DNA of 46,827 nt from Planctomicrobium piriforme (GTDB lineage: Bacteria > Planctomycetota > Planctomycetia > Pirellulales > UBA1268), in contig CAMBPQ010000020.1 in NCBI GenBank assembly GCA_945869735.1, positions 1 through 46,827 of the forward strand, in the 5' to 3' direction. The translations under genes and the position numbers were made by a program. The notes under the pieces are model-generated. The model saw only the letters and a list, made by a program, of their open reading frames with translations. It ran no database searches and had not been told where the DNA came from. Positions 1 to 7,429 of the stretch are shown one piece after another (the stretch's first letter is position 1; every line of letters starts with the position of its first letter).

Positions 1-405
1 GCTGGCCTTTTTGCTCGCGATGATGTCTCGGATGTTGGCCACCGGGAAGATGCCATCTGTCACCGCTCGACGTTTCGCCTCGGTGTAGTTCTCGATTCCA
101 TCGGGCGCGAACACGATGTCGAGATCGAATGGACCATCCGTGAGCTGAATAAAGTCTTTGCCGGCGATAATGTCAGTTTCCACCGTGTCGTCGATCATGA
201 AGCCCAACTTGCGGACCGCGGTGACGAGGCGGCGACCATTGTCGGCATTCTTGGCCGGAAACACATCGACGTCCTGTGTGGTGCCCGGAAAGCCGAGGAG
301 GATTGCGGCCCCTTTTCCGATGAAGAGATAGTCGACTCCTGCCGCCCCGAACGCCTCAGCCACTTCCTGAGCCTGCAGCGGATTGAACGGTGAGCGATCG
401 TTCAT
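1..405 (-). CDS. Nucleotidyltransferase-fold protein (AbiEii/DUF6036-like), 3' end cut by window
   Basis: An open frame of 135 codons runs off the left edge of the window, so the C-terminus is missing. The N-terminal part has the look of a minimal nucleotidyltransferase: a GKGAAILLGFPGTTQDVDVF stretch (residues about 31-50) matches the family pattern G-x-A-x(5-8)-G-x-R/T-T-x-D-[IV]-D, and FDLDIVFAP (residues about 94-102) supplies a further acidic strand. The usual GG/GS at the start of the motif is GK here. The ATG (403-405) overlaps the stop of the upstream small gene as ATGA, so the two are probably co-translated. Such proteins occur in toxin-antitoxin pairs and as stand-alone enzymes; the substrate cannot be told. 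The family call is an inference from motifs. Confidence 0.7.
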   Translation of the reverse strand, partial: MNDRSPFNPLQAQEVAEAFGAAGVDYLFIGKGAAILLGFPGTTQDVDVFPAKNADNGRRLVTAVRKLGFMIDDTVETDIIAGKDFIQLTDGPFDLDIVFAPDGIENYTEAKRRAVTDGIFPVANIRDIIASKKAS

Positions 406-647
406 TCCAGCGGCGCCGGCTGATAACCGAGGTACGCAGGCAGGTTGGCCGCACACCACTCACGGTAGGCCCGGGTGCTCGCGAAAACCCGCGAGGCTGG
501 CACATCGAGCCCGGGTCGCGAGACCCGGCAGAATCCGTACTTCATGCGGGCTTCGAGCGGCCGTTGCATCTGGCGACGACACTGCTCACGAAACAGCAGG
601 TCGTCTGCTTCGTCGGGCGAAGTCGAGCGTGAAGGAAGCGTGGACAT
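402..647 (-). CDS. Hypothetical 81-residue protein paired with nucleotidyltransferase
   Basis: Short frame of 81 residues, ATG start, with a GAGGG ribosome site 3 nt upstream of the start codon. Its TGA overlaps the ATG of the downstream nucleotidyltransferase by the classic ATGA arrangement, which is the main reason to believe it is a gene. The protein is charged and arginine-rich in its first half (acidic DEADD near residue 12, then several R), with no signal peptide or membrane segment. I do not recognise the family. Given the partner it could be an antitoxin-like or regulatory partner, but that is inference from context only. Confidence 0.6.
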   Translation of the reverse strand: MSTLPSRSTSPDEADDLLFREQCRRQMQRPLEARMKYGFCRVSRPGLDVPASRVFASTRAYREWCAANLPAYLGYQPAPLE

Positions 648-669
648 GAACCCTCGGGTTTACCCGGTC

Positions 670-869
670 GAAGGATAGTCCGGCCAAAGGCACTTGCGCA
701 ACGGTTTCCGGGCTGATGAGCCCCTCGTGAGCCTCGGGGAGAGCGGTTGGGGAGTCCGGAGGCTGTTTTCCGAAACGCCGAAAGACCGCTCACGCCCCGC
801 TGTGATGAAGGATAGCCTGGCCAATGGCGCGTCCGCAACCGATTCCGAGCTGATGGGCGGCTCGTGAGC
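670..869. repeat. Imperfect direct repeat, two 63-bp units 137 bp apart
   Basis: Units at 670-732 and 807-869 both start GAAGGATAG and end CTCGTGAGC. By eye about 50 of 63 positions agree, with no gap needed. The segment between the units is unique. Neither unit lies in a credible gene. Function unknown; it could be left from a duplication at an insertion site. Confidence 0.6.
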
Positions 870-1035
870 TGAGGGCTCGGTCTTCTTGGCCCCAAAAAAG
901 CGTTGCCGGAACGGCTGCCTGAACGGCCGGACCGACTGCCTTACCCATTGACGTGGTGTTTTTCAGCCGTCGGCGCAGAGTGTCTGCGAATCCGGCCGCG
1001 TGGCGGCTTCGCTGATACCTCGCGCCCGGCCGGGG

Positions 1036-1217
1036 TCAGAGGCTGTGAATATCGATCGCAGGCAGTTCGTCGGGTGAGGCTTGAAAGACGCCGCGGTCGT
1101 CATGTGCCTGGACGAGCTCGCCCCAGACCCGCTTTTCCTTGCTGAGATCGAGCGGTTCCTGTGCGCTGTGGCAGGCAGCGGCACCACGCCGCTGGTTAGC
1201 AGTCCGCCTTCCGACAC
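1036..1217 (-). pseudogene. Possible remnant of a gene, frameshifted
   Basis: On the minus strand the last ~40 codons before a TGA (1036-1038) read as a natural-looking C-terminus (EPLDLSKEKRVWGELVQAHD followed by an acidic, proline-containing tail) with the codon bias of neighbouring genes. Upstream, the coding look shifts to another frame near 1155, as expected of a frameshifted relic. No start codon or ribosome site supports an intact gene. Family not recognised. Could also be chance in GC-rich DNA. Confidence 0.25.
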
Positions 1218-1397
1218 CTCGCAGTTTTCGGCCGGCGTGCGGGCGAGGGCGGGTTGAGCAGGGCCACCTGGCCGAAACCTGGCGGAGACCGGCGCTCCTC
1301 GAGGCCCTAGCCAATCACCCGGTCGGGCTCGACTCCATGGGTCGACGACGTTGACCGGCCTCGACGACCAAGGCGATTTTGAGGCTGGTGACTCCGG

Positions 1398-4067
1398 TCA
1401 ATCGACCGGTAGGAAGACCCACAGGCCGGGGCGGCCACTGTTGCAATGGACTGCCCGGCCCAGGAGGCCAAGGCCGGCAGCACTGAGGTAGACCGCCGAG
1501 CGGGCGGCATCCCAGAAGCCGCGAATTCCTCTGACCCGGGGGCCGCGGAGCCTCGATCGTACGCTCGGCACCGGGTGGAAGATCATCTCCACGATCGTGG
1601 GCCGATCACGTTCCCGGTCCTGCAGGTCATCGAGTGCTTCGATCGTCTGCTGCATCACGTCGCGGTGGGCTCCGGCCGCCAGCAGGTTGTGGTCGACCTC
1701 GTCCACTCCGTACCGACTCGGTGTCGGCAGAACAAGCAGCCCGAGAAACGACCAGAGTGTGAACCCGAGGCTGAAGCTGATCATTCCCTCGGCCGTGGCG
1801 AGGCGTGCGGATCCCACGATGGCTGCCGTGAGGGCAATGCCCCCGATCGTGAAGCCGATTGCGAGCATTCTGCCCCGCCACCAGGCGCCGCACTGCACGG
1901 CTGTTTCACGCCGCCGCAGGGCCATCGCGAAGGCTTCCGGATTGAGCGCGTCCCGCCACCGAATCGGCAGCAGATGGAACCGTGGTCGGCAGATGCCGAC
2001 TACCGCACCGGTAAAGCCCTCGTCAGGTGATTCACCCATGAACGCCGGCAGGGCTGGCGGAGTGGCCTGGTCCTCGAGCACCGGTGAACTGGGCGTCACT
2101 TCAAGAGGGGCCATGGCCGTTGCCAGAAGAATTCGCATTCGCAGCAGCAGAAAGACGATCAGCCCAGCGGCGGTGATCACGCCGAACACGCCGGCCACCT
2201 GACCGGACCAGAGCAGGGTGACCGCAGTCGCGAGCAGCAGGGCGGTGTGAACGCCAACGCCGCGGACGATTCCGAGCAGAAACGTTCCGAGTGGTGGGTG
2301 CTGCCGGCCGTACCACCGCGGGAGGAGGTAGCCTCCGAACAGGTCGAATGGCAGTTGCACGAGCGTGTAGGCGAGCAGGGCAATCGCAAGCGAGGCCGCC
2401 TGGAGGTGGAATGGTGCAGTGGCAACCGGAGCGAGCCGAGCCGGCAGGCCAAACAAGAGTCCCAAGGCCGCCAGCATGACAACCGTGCCGACACCACTCA
2501 TACCCAGCCAGAGCCTGGCCCGACCGTAGCCGGGAGCGACCTCCTGCGAATCGAGGTTGCCGCGGGCCGAATCGAAGCCGCGATGCATCGCTTCGGCTGT
2601 CTTGCGGATGCCACGGAGCATGCCCCCGAACACCAGTTCGTGGAGGGGCACGACCGCATACCAGTAGAGCAGTCCGACAAGCCCATGAGGGCGGTAGCGG
2701 GCGGTCATCAGGAGCCGGGTGAGTGGCTGCTCCGCCTGGCCCTCCAGTGGCTGAATGGCAAAGTCGAGCTGCGCCTCACCCGGCAGTTTCATTTCGGCCC
2801 GCAGGGAAAGCGAGCGGTCCCGTTCAATGCCGACCACCCGCCAAAAGTCGAGGGTTTCACCAAATTCAACGGTCTCGGGATGCCGCCGGCCACGCCGTAG
2901 GCCGGGTCCTCCCACGACATTGTCCATCCATCCACGGAGCCGCCAGAGCAGGTCGCCGGCGTACCAGCCGTTCCCCCCCCCGATCCGGCAGACGGCGGCA
3001 TAGACGCTGGCAGGATCAGCCTCGATGTCCACCACGCGCTCATCGGTGAACACGGAACCGCCTGCCCAGGAAGGGTCTCCGGGCATCGGGCCCGCCACGC
3101 TCCAGCGGGTCTCAACGGAATGCTGATCGACCTTGGCTTTGGCCCGGTGAATCGCCTCCCTCACCCCGAGTGGATGGTGAGGCATCAGCCGCTGCGTGGT
3201 GTCATCGGTCACAACCACCCTGTTTTTCAGCCCCTCCGCCAGTGGTCTGGCGATGCGATAGGAGACGGGCGTCACAAGGTTGATCCAGAGCGAGCTCAGC
3301 CGTGGAGTGAGCACCGGCACCGGCAGGATGATCCGGCGGCGGAGGCCAAGCTCCTCGGCCATCACCCGCATCAACTGCTGGTAAGGCATGACATCGGCCC
3401 CCCCGATCTCCAGCGTCTTGCCGACGGTCTCAGGCACCTTGAGGCAGCGGACCAGCCAGTACAGAACGTCGCTGATCGCCACGGGCTGGCACTCGGTGTT
3501 CACCCACTTGGGCGTGATCATGATCGGCAGCCGCTCCACGAGGTAGCGGAGGATCTCGAACGACGCCGATCCTGAGCCGATGATCATCGCTGCACGAAAC
3601 GTCGTGACGGGGACGCCCGTCGAGGCCAGTTCCTGCTCGACCTGCCGTCGCGAGCGGAGGTGTTCGCTGAGATCCGCTCCCATCTCGCCAAGGCCGCCGA
3701 GATAGATGATTCGAGGCAGGCCTGCCTCCTGAGCTGCCTGTGCGAAACCGGCTGCCAACTCTCGATCGCGCTGAGCGTAGGCTCCTCCGGTGGATGCCAT
3801 CGAGTGCACGAGGTAGAACGCCGCCTGGCAGCCTTTGAGTGCGGCGGTCACGGCCGCAGTCTTGGCCAGTTCGCAGGCGATGACCTCGACGTGGGGGTGA
3901 TGCCGCCACGGGCGGGCATCGAGTTTCCTCGGTTCCCGTACCAGACAGCGGACTCGATAGCCCGCCTCCAGCAGGGCCGGCACCAGGCGGCCGCCGACGT
4001 ATCCCGTTGCTCCGGTGACACAAATCACTTCGGCAGCGATGGGCGGCGAGTCGACGGAAACGTTCAC
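1398..4067 (-). CDS. SDR-type NAD(P)-binding epimerase fused to DUF2867 and multi-TM domain
   Basis: An 889-residue protein starting with GTG. Residues 15-26 carry the Rossmann fingerprint TGATGYVGG (GxxGxxG) of atypical/extended short-chain dehydrogenases related to NmrA-like and NAD-epimerase proteins. That domain runs to about residue 300. Residues about 320-480 fit the DUF2867 domain often fused to this SDR. From about 515 on there are at least six hydrophobic segments (about 520-545, 555-580, 600-660, 730-790). The tail (about 790-889) has HP-V-SR near 832, which recalls the C-terminal part of M48-type membrane proteases, but no HExxH is present. SDR-DUF2867 fusions are known; the long membrane extension is unusual. 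A run of nine G (2973-2981 on the plus strand as C) lies in the frame without breaking it. Substrate unknown. Confidence 0.8.
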   Translation of the reverse strand: MNVSVDSPPIAAEVICVTGATGYVGGRLVPALLEAGYRVRCLVREPRKLDARPWRHHPHVEVIACELAKTAAVTAALKGCQAAFYLVHSMASTGGAYAQRDRELAAGFAQAAQEAGLPRIIYLGGLGEMGADLSEHLRSRRQVEQELASTGVPVTTFRAAMIIGSGSASFEILRYLVERLPIMITPKWVNTECQPVAISDVLYWLVRCLKVPETVGKTLEIGGADVMPYQQLMRVMAEELGLRRRIILPVPVLTPRLSSLWINLVTPVSYRIARPLAEGLKNRVVVTDDTTQRLMPHHPLGVREAIHRAKAKVDQHSVETRWSVAGPMPGDPSWAGGSVFTDERVVDIEADPASVYAAVCRIGGGNGWYAGDLLWRLRGWMDNVVGGPGLRRGRRHPETVEFGETLDFWRVVGIERDRSLSLRAEMKLPGEAQLDFAIQPLEGQAEQPLTRLLMTARYRPHGLVGLLYWYAVVPLHELVFGGMLRGIRKTAEAMHRGFDSARGNLDSQEVAPGYGRARLWLGMSGVGTVVMLAALGLLFGLPARLAPVATAPFHLQAASLAIALLAYTLVQLPFDLFGGYLLPRWYGRQHPPLGTFLLGIVRGVGVHTALLLATAVTLLWSGQVAGVFGVITAAGLIVFLLLRMRILLATAMAPLEVTPSSPVLEDQATPPALPAFMGESPDEGFTGAVVGICRPRFHLLPIRWRDALNPEAFAMALRRRETAVQCGAWWRGRMLAIGFTIGGIALTAAIVGSARLATAEGMISFSLGFTLWSFLGLLVLPTPSRYGVDEVDHNLLAAGAHRDVMQQTIEALDDLQDRERDRPTIVEMIFHPVPSVRSRLRGPRVRGIRGFWDAARSAVYLSAAGLGLLGRAVHCNSGRPGLWVFLPVD

Positions 4068-4303
4068 AATCGTCCAGGCGGGTGAGGGATTCGCAGGCCC
4101 TCTATTCTATGCAACCAGGCTCATCAGGGATTGTCATGGGTCACATCGGGAGCACGAAGCAACGTTCTCCGTGGGGAGGGGTCGCCCCGCCTGCCACCCC
4201 GCAATCGCCGCAGAGCACGCCCGCCTCGCGGGCTGAAGTTGCTCTTTCAGGCTGGCCCGCTACCATGCCAAGAACTTTATCCTTTCCTCATGCGAGATTT
4301 TTC

Positions 4304-4513
4304 ATGTCCGCAGAACACGCCAACAACTGGCCCGACCTTCTGATCGGTCTGTACGACAATCTGACCGGCCGTCGGGCCGAGATTTCGTATGAGTTCGACA
4401 ACATGCACGTCAAGATTCCCAGTGGGACAGGACCGGGTGCCCAACACGCCGAATGGATTCTGCATGGCACCCTAAAAATCCGTACGAGAGACACGGGTTC
4501 TTCCCCAAACTGA
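4304..4513 (+). CDS. Conserved small protein of planctomycete type (69 residues)
   Basis: Small acidic protein with GLYDNLTGRRAEISYEFDNM in the middle and LKIRTRD near the end. My recollection is of short hypothetical proteins in planctomycetes with the same layout, but no search was run. No signal peptide or membrane segment. An upstream AT-richer stretch (4270-4303) could hold a promoter; there is no clear ribosome site in front of ATG 4304. An in-frame extension to 4082 exists but reads poorly. The next candidate gene overlaps its last 61 bases in another frame. Function unknown. Confidence 0.6.
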   Translation: MSAEHANNWPDLLIGLYDNLTGRRAEISYEFDNMHVKIPSGTGPGAQHAEWILHGTLKIRTRDTGSSPN

Positions 4514-4794
4514 TTCTGGCCGGTCGACTTACGGGTACGCTCGATGGTCGTCCGGTCGTTATCAGCGCAGCTGAACAGACCATCTCAATCCACCTTGCCA
4601 GTCTTCGTTCTGCTTGGGGATTGAGAAAATACGCCCGTACCCTTCTCAGTTCAGTCGGCCCGGGATTGCGGTTTCTGGCTGACGCTGGGCTTCGGGTCGA
4701 GGGTCGGGTCGGCGCGTGGCCGGCGGTTGAACTGCTTCCTTCTCCAGGGTTGCTGACAGCGTTATTCGTTCCCGGATTGCCTCGCGGGCGGTAA
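4453..4794 (+). CDS. Probable small hypothetical protein overlapping previous gene
   Basis: Up to 113 residues, with ATG at 4453 inside the 3' end of the preceding small gene in a different frame. From residue ~18 on the sequence looks real: LILAGRLTGTLDGRPVVISA is a clean alternation of strands and turns, followed by an amphipathic basic segment and a hydrophobic end (LLPSPGLLTALFVPGL). The true start may lie downstream of 4453 at a non-ATG codon, or the two frames may once have been one gene. Family not recognised. The overlap of 61 bases and missing ribosome site lower confidence. Confidence 0.4.
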   Translation: MDSAWHPKNPYERHGFFPKLILAGRLTGTLDGRPVVISAAEQTISIHLASLRSAWGLRKYARTLLSSVGPGLRFLADAGLRVEGRVGAWPAVELLPSPGLLTALFVPGLPRGR

Positions 4795-4879
4795 CGGCAG
4801 TCTCGGGCAATAGCTGCTCCAAACGACGGGCCCTTGCCCAGGCAGACGCATGCCGGCGATGCCTCCGGGGTTGGCCCGG

Positions 4880-5030
4880 GCTGCATCCAGTCCGAGCAGC
4901 CCTACTACCGATGGAAGCAGAAGTTCGGGGGCCTGCGGATCGACCAGGCAAAGCGGCTGAAGGACCTTGAGAAGGAGAACTCTCGGCGAAAGCAACTCGT
5001 GGCCGATGCCGAGCTGGACAAGGCGAATTC
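4880..5030 (+). pseudogene. IS3-family transposase OrfA relic
   Basis: About 45 codons read SEQPYYRWKQKFGGLRIDQA, then KRLKDLEKEN and LVADAELDKAN. This is the helix-turn-helix/leucine-zipper core of IS3-family OrfA (usual form: SEQTYYRWRKKYGG...RLKELEKEN..LK..VADLELDK). The first ~25 residues of OrfA and everything after LDK are gone, OrfB is absent, and no terminal inverted repeats are visible. It is a fossil fragment, inside a frame that is open 4834-5100. Confidence 0.8.
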
Positions 5031-5086
5031 TTCGCGAGGCTGCATCGGAACGCCCTTGGGCGGCGCAGCTCACCCTCTAGGCCTTT

Positions 5087-5368
5087 TCACCGTGGCTTGA
5101 GTGACGACGGACTCATTCCTTCTGAGCCGCTATCTGCTCGAACTAGCTCCTGGAGAATATCCATCGGTTCACGGACGTCTTCGATGGCTTCGCAGAATAT
5201 CTCCTTGATCTCGCTGTCCGACAAGTCGATGTCGGTGTCCCTACGAATAGCATGTATCAGGATATGCTCCTCGCTGTAGCCGAAGTCGCCCGCCAACCAA
5301 GCCGTGATGGCTCCAAGGGCATCCAGAGCTTGCAGCCGATCAGGAGGATCGTTGCTTTTCGGTTTCAT
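5087..5368 (-). CDS. Hypothetical protein, third gene of small ATGA-linked operon
   Basis: 93 residues, acidic, probably all-helical, no membrane segment. ATG at 5368 overlaps the TGA of the gene before it (ATGA), and GGGAG lies 8 nt upstream. Central part DIDLSDSEIKEIFCEAIEDV is typical of a small soluble helical protein. I do not recognise the family. It belongs with the two upstream genes as one translational unit; the function of the trio is unknown. Confidence 0.65.
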   Translation of the reverse strand: MKPKSNDPPDRLQALDALGAITAWLAGDFGYSEEHILIHAIRRDTDIDLSDSEIKEIFCEAIEDVREPMDILQELVRADSGSEGMSPSSLKPR

Positions 5369-5611
5369 GATTGCTTCTCCCTAAGAGGCTCACCTGAAGC
5401 CGAAGCGGGCTCTTCGAAGCCCTCATACGTGCTGCCGATGAGCCGGAGACTCCTTTGGGCGAGACTGGCTCCACCAACTATCCGGCCGGCGGTGTAGTCA
5501 TCGAGACCAAAACCAGCTTTTTTTAGTCCGCTCCACCTGCTGCGAGATCGCTGCCCGGTACATCTGCGTGACTGCCTCGATCTTTCTCGCATTTCTGTCT
5601 GTTGTGGTCAT
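5365..5611 (-). CDS. Small protein, frame broken at a run of seven A (frameshift or slippage)
   Basis: The best start is ATG 5609-5611: AGGAG lies 6 nt upstream and the ATG overlaps the upstream stop as ATGA. Frame 0 reads MTTTDRNARKIEAVTQMYRA and continues to VERTKK, then ends after six more codons (37 residues). The downstream half (AGFGLDDYTAGRIVGGASLA and on) is in the next frame and ends at 5365, overlapping the next gene by ATGA. The switch falls exactly at a run of seven A (plus strand T 5518-5524). Removing one A, or slippage there, gives a smooth ~81-residue protein. It may be a sequencing error, a mutation, or transcriptional slippage. Family not recognised. Confidence 0.55.
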
Positions 5612-5988
5612 GTCGGCTCCTGCGTAAAGCATGGGCCGACAACACCATTGCGATCGGATGTCAGGGCTTGAGCCGCAACACTTGAGGACTCCGCGTGCGT
5701 GCGATCCGCATCCGTTTGCTGCAGTGTTCGAGTGACGCGATCAATGGCTTGGGTCTCGGTCGTGGAAATCTTTCCTAATCCCATAAACCCACCAGATGCA
5801 TCTGCGACCAGACGACAGAGCCTGAGAATTTCATCAATCAACTCGTTATACATCGAAGGATTGAGACTGGCCGAGGTCGCCGCAGAAAACTCTGCCCAAA
5901 TTTCCCACAGTTCTTCGGTAGGCTTTTTGCGAAACCAGTCATGAGCGATCACCCTGGAGATGGTTTCCTGCGAGATCCCCTTGCTCAT
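5608..5988 (-). CDS. Hypothetical protein, possibly N-terminally truncated
   Basis: From ATG 5988 the product is 126 residues: SKGISQETISRVIAHDWFRK leads into an acidic helical domain; a segment LVADASGGFMGLGKISTTET (about residues 63-82) resembles the core of TerB-like helical proteins, which is a weak inference. The frame stays open upstream to about 6073 and still reads like protein (AAVYRSAHENPGWTKIEKAT), yet contains no ATG/GTG/TTG and stops where the repeat-rich DNA begins. So the original start may have been lost to a repeat insertion. No ribosome site precedes ATG 5988. Stop TGA overlaps the next gene's ATG. Confidence 0.55.
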   Translation of the reverse strand: MSKGISQETISRVIAHDWFRKKPTEELWEIWAEFSAATSASLNPSMYNELIDEILRLCRLVADASGGFMGLGKISTTETQAIDRVTRTLQQTDADRTHAESSSVAAQALTSDRNGVVGPCFTQEPT

Positions 5989-6140
5989 TAAAATGTCAGC
6001 GATAGTTGCTTTTTCTATTTTGGTCCATCCGGGGTTTTCATGGGCAGAGCGGTAAACGGCCGCCGCGCAGGGCGATCACATCTGTGGTCTGGACGGGTTT
6101 TGTGGAGCGGGAGCCACCAGGCCTATGAGCGTCCACGGGC

Positions 6141-6390
6141 GAACCAATCCGGCACCGTCTCGATGCGACCCGGATACCCCGCGCTCGCGCTTGGGGCTTC
6201 CTGACGGGAAGCAAGCTGCACGGATGATCGAACCGATTCCCGATCGTGAGGAGCCGGGGGTGGCACGCGCAGACGCCGGGGAATCTTTGCGACTCACGAG
6301 CAATTCCCCAGTCGGCCACCCCAGCATCCTGGAGCAAAATCCCCCGGCGGCGAGCATGTCACCGCCGGTGAACCAATCCGGCACCGTTTC
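6141..6390 (+). repeat. Long dispersed repeat, copy 1 (229-bp unit bounded by GAACCAATCCGGCACCGT)
   Basis: The unit begins at 6141 with GAACCAATCCGGCACCGT, and the same 18-mer recurs at 6370-6387, so the 229-bp unit is flanked by direct repeats. The interior (for example GATGATCGAACCGATTCCCG and GCAATCTTTGCG-type text) is matched at about 88-90% by eye at 16489-16737. No protein is credible in it. It contains one copy of the hairpin core described at 6177-6208. Confidence 0.8.
6177..6208 (+). repeat. Hairpin repeat core, copy a
   Basis: CCCCGCGCTCGCGCTTGGGG followed by CTTCCTGACGGG. The first 20 bases can fold: CCCC pairs with GGGG and GCGC with GCGC around a tight loop. Further copies are listed at 16525, 16753, 20451, 24492, 30331 (minus), 30418 and 33745. 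REP-like in look; function unknown. Confidence 0.75.
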
Positions 6391-6742
6391 GCCCGCGACC
6401 CCACGGGCGCACTGCATGGGCAACCCCACGCCCACAAAGTTCCCCGAAGGACCACCAAAGGTGGATGCGCTCGAATGCGCCATCATGATTATGCATGGGT
6501 AAGGGATGGCCCATGCCGATCGAGCCGGCCTTGCTGGGGACTCCGAACGCAACAGAGCCGGCAATAAACAACTCGAGGCCTTCCGCGACGCTCGATCGGG
6601 AGGGGTTGCCCGTGTCCTCGAGCGGGCGTTGCTGGCAAGCGGAGCCAGGATGGCGAGAGTACAGCCAGCATCGAGAGAGCGGAGGGCAGGATGCCCGCAG
6701 CAAACGTCTGGCGAGATGGCGTGGACCATCCCTGGCGGGAGA

Positions 6743-7411
6743 TCAGGAAGGCTGCGGGGTCGCGATCGGTAAGCAGTGTTCGCGGAGCAGCTCGACGACG
6801 CGGGAATCCTCGACCTGGTCGAAGTTGCGGTAGAACTGCCCGACCGCCCAGAAGGCCTGCGGCTCAAGCAGGCAAATCACCCGGTCGCAGAGCCGGCGGA
6901 TCGCGTCGACGCGTTCGGGGGAACCGACGGGCACAGCGACGATGATCTCCCTGGCGCCGGCGGCACGGACGGTGTGCAGGGCCGCGATCATCGTGGCCCC
7001 GGTGGCGATGCCGTCGTCGGTGAGGATCACCGTGCGACCCGCGATCGTCGCCTGTGGCCGTACGCCGCGGAACATCTCGCGGCGGCGGGTGATCTCGACC
7101 ATCTGCCGCTTCCGCTCGGCCTCGATCCACGCGTCACCGACATCGGTCATCGCGGCCGCAAAGTGATTGAGATACACCGCGCCATCCTCCGACACCGCAC
7201 CTAGGGCGAGTTCGGGCTGGTGTGGCGCGCGAAGTTTCCGCGAGAGCACGACGTCGAGTTCGGCACCGAGGCCCCGGGCGAGCGCGACGCCAACCTCCAC
7301 GCCCCCGCGGGGAATCGCCAGCACAAGCGGGTCATGGAACGTCTCTCCGCGGAGCCGCTCCACGAGCATCCATCCGGCCTCGGATCTGTCGGCGAACGCG
7401 GTGTGATTCAT
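6743..7411 (-). CDS. Phosphoribosyltransferase-domain protein
   Basis: 222 residues, ATG start with GGAGG 8 nt upstream. The PRPP-binding loop is VILTDDGIATGATM at about residues 130-143, with two acidic residues followed by the flexible TGAT loop as in type I phosphoribosyltransferases. An early LAIPRGGVEVG (about 32-42) matches the PPi loop seen in this subgroup. Of the kind often annotated as 'predicted phosphoribosyltransferase' and found next to, or fused with, dienelactone-hydrolase-like proteins. It is the last of three genes (hibernation factor, hydrolase, this one), 18 nt after the hydrolase stop. The base substrate is not known. Confidence 0.85.
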   Translation of the reverse strand: MNHTAFADRSEAGWMLVERLRGETFHDPLVLAIPRGGVEVGVALARGLGAELDVVLSRKLRAPHQPELALGAVSEDGAVYLNHFAAAMTDVGDAWIEAERKRQMVEITRRREMFRGVRPQATIAGRTVILTDDGIATGATMIAALHTVRAAGAREIIVAVPVGSPERVDAIRRLCDRVICLLEPQAFWAVGQFYRNFDQVEDSRVVELLREHCLPIATPQPS

Positions 7412-7429
7412 GCCGTGGCCCTCCGGGGA

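Larger units (their letters stand above)
648..1397. other. Gene-poor region with decayed DNA
   Basis: About 750 bases between the small gene at 402-647 and the end of the large SDR gene. I find no convincing full-length gene. It holds an imperfect direct repeat (670-732 and 807-869) and one stretch on the minus strand (about 1036-1217) that still looks coding but is broken. The region reads as a degraded gene or insertion site. Confidence 0.5.
5989..6742. other. Repeat-rich intergenic region
   Basis: About 750 bases between the small operon and the phosphoribosyltransferase. It holds the coding-like extension of the upstream gene (to ~6073), the long repeat unit 6141-6390 with its internal hairpin core, and about 350 bases (6391-6742) where I see no gene, promoter or clear structure. 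Confidence 0.6.

Noticed and set aside
2247-2900. Plus-strand frames opposite the SDR gene
   Set aside because: Shadow of a well-supported gene.
6125-6502. Open frames in the repeat blocks (6125-6502 and 16489-16791)
   Set aside because: Frames are open by chance on both strands; repeats differ by changes that do not respect any codon frame.
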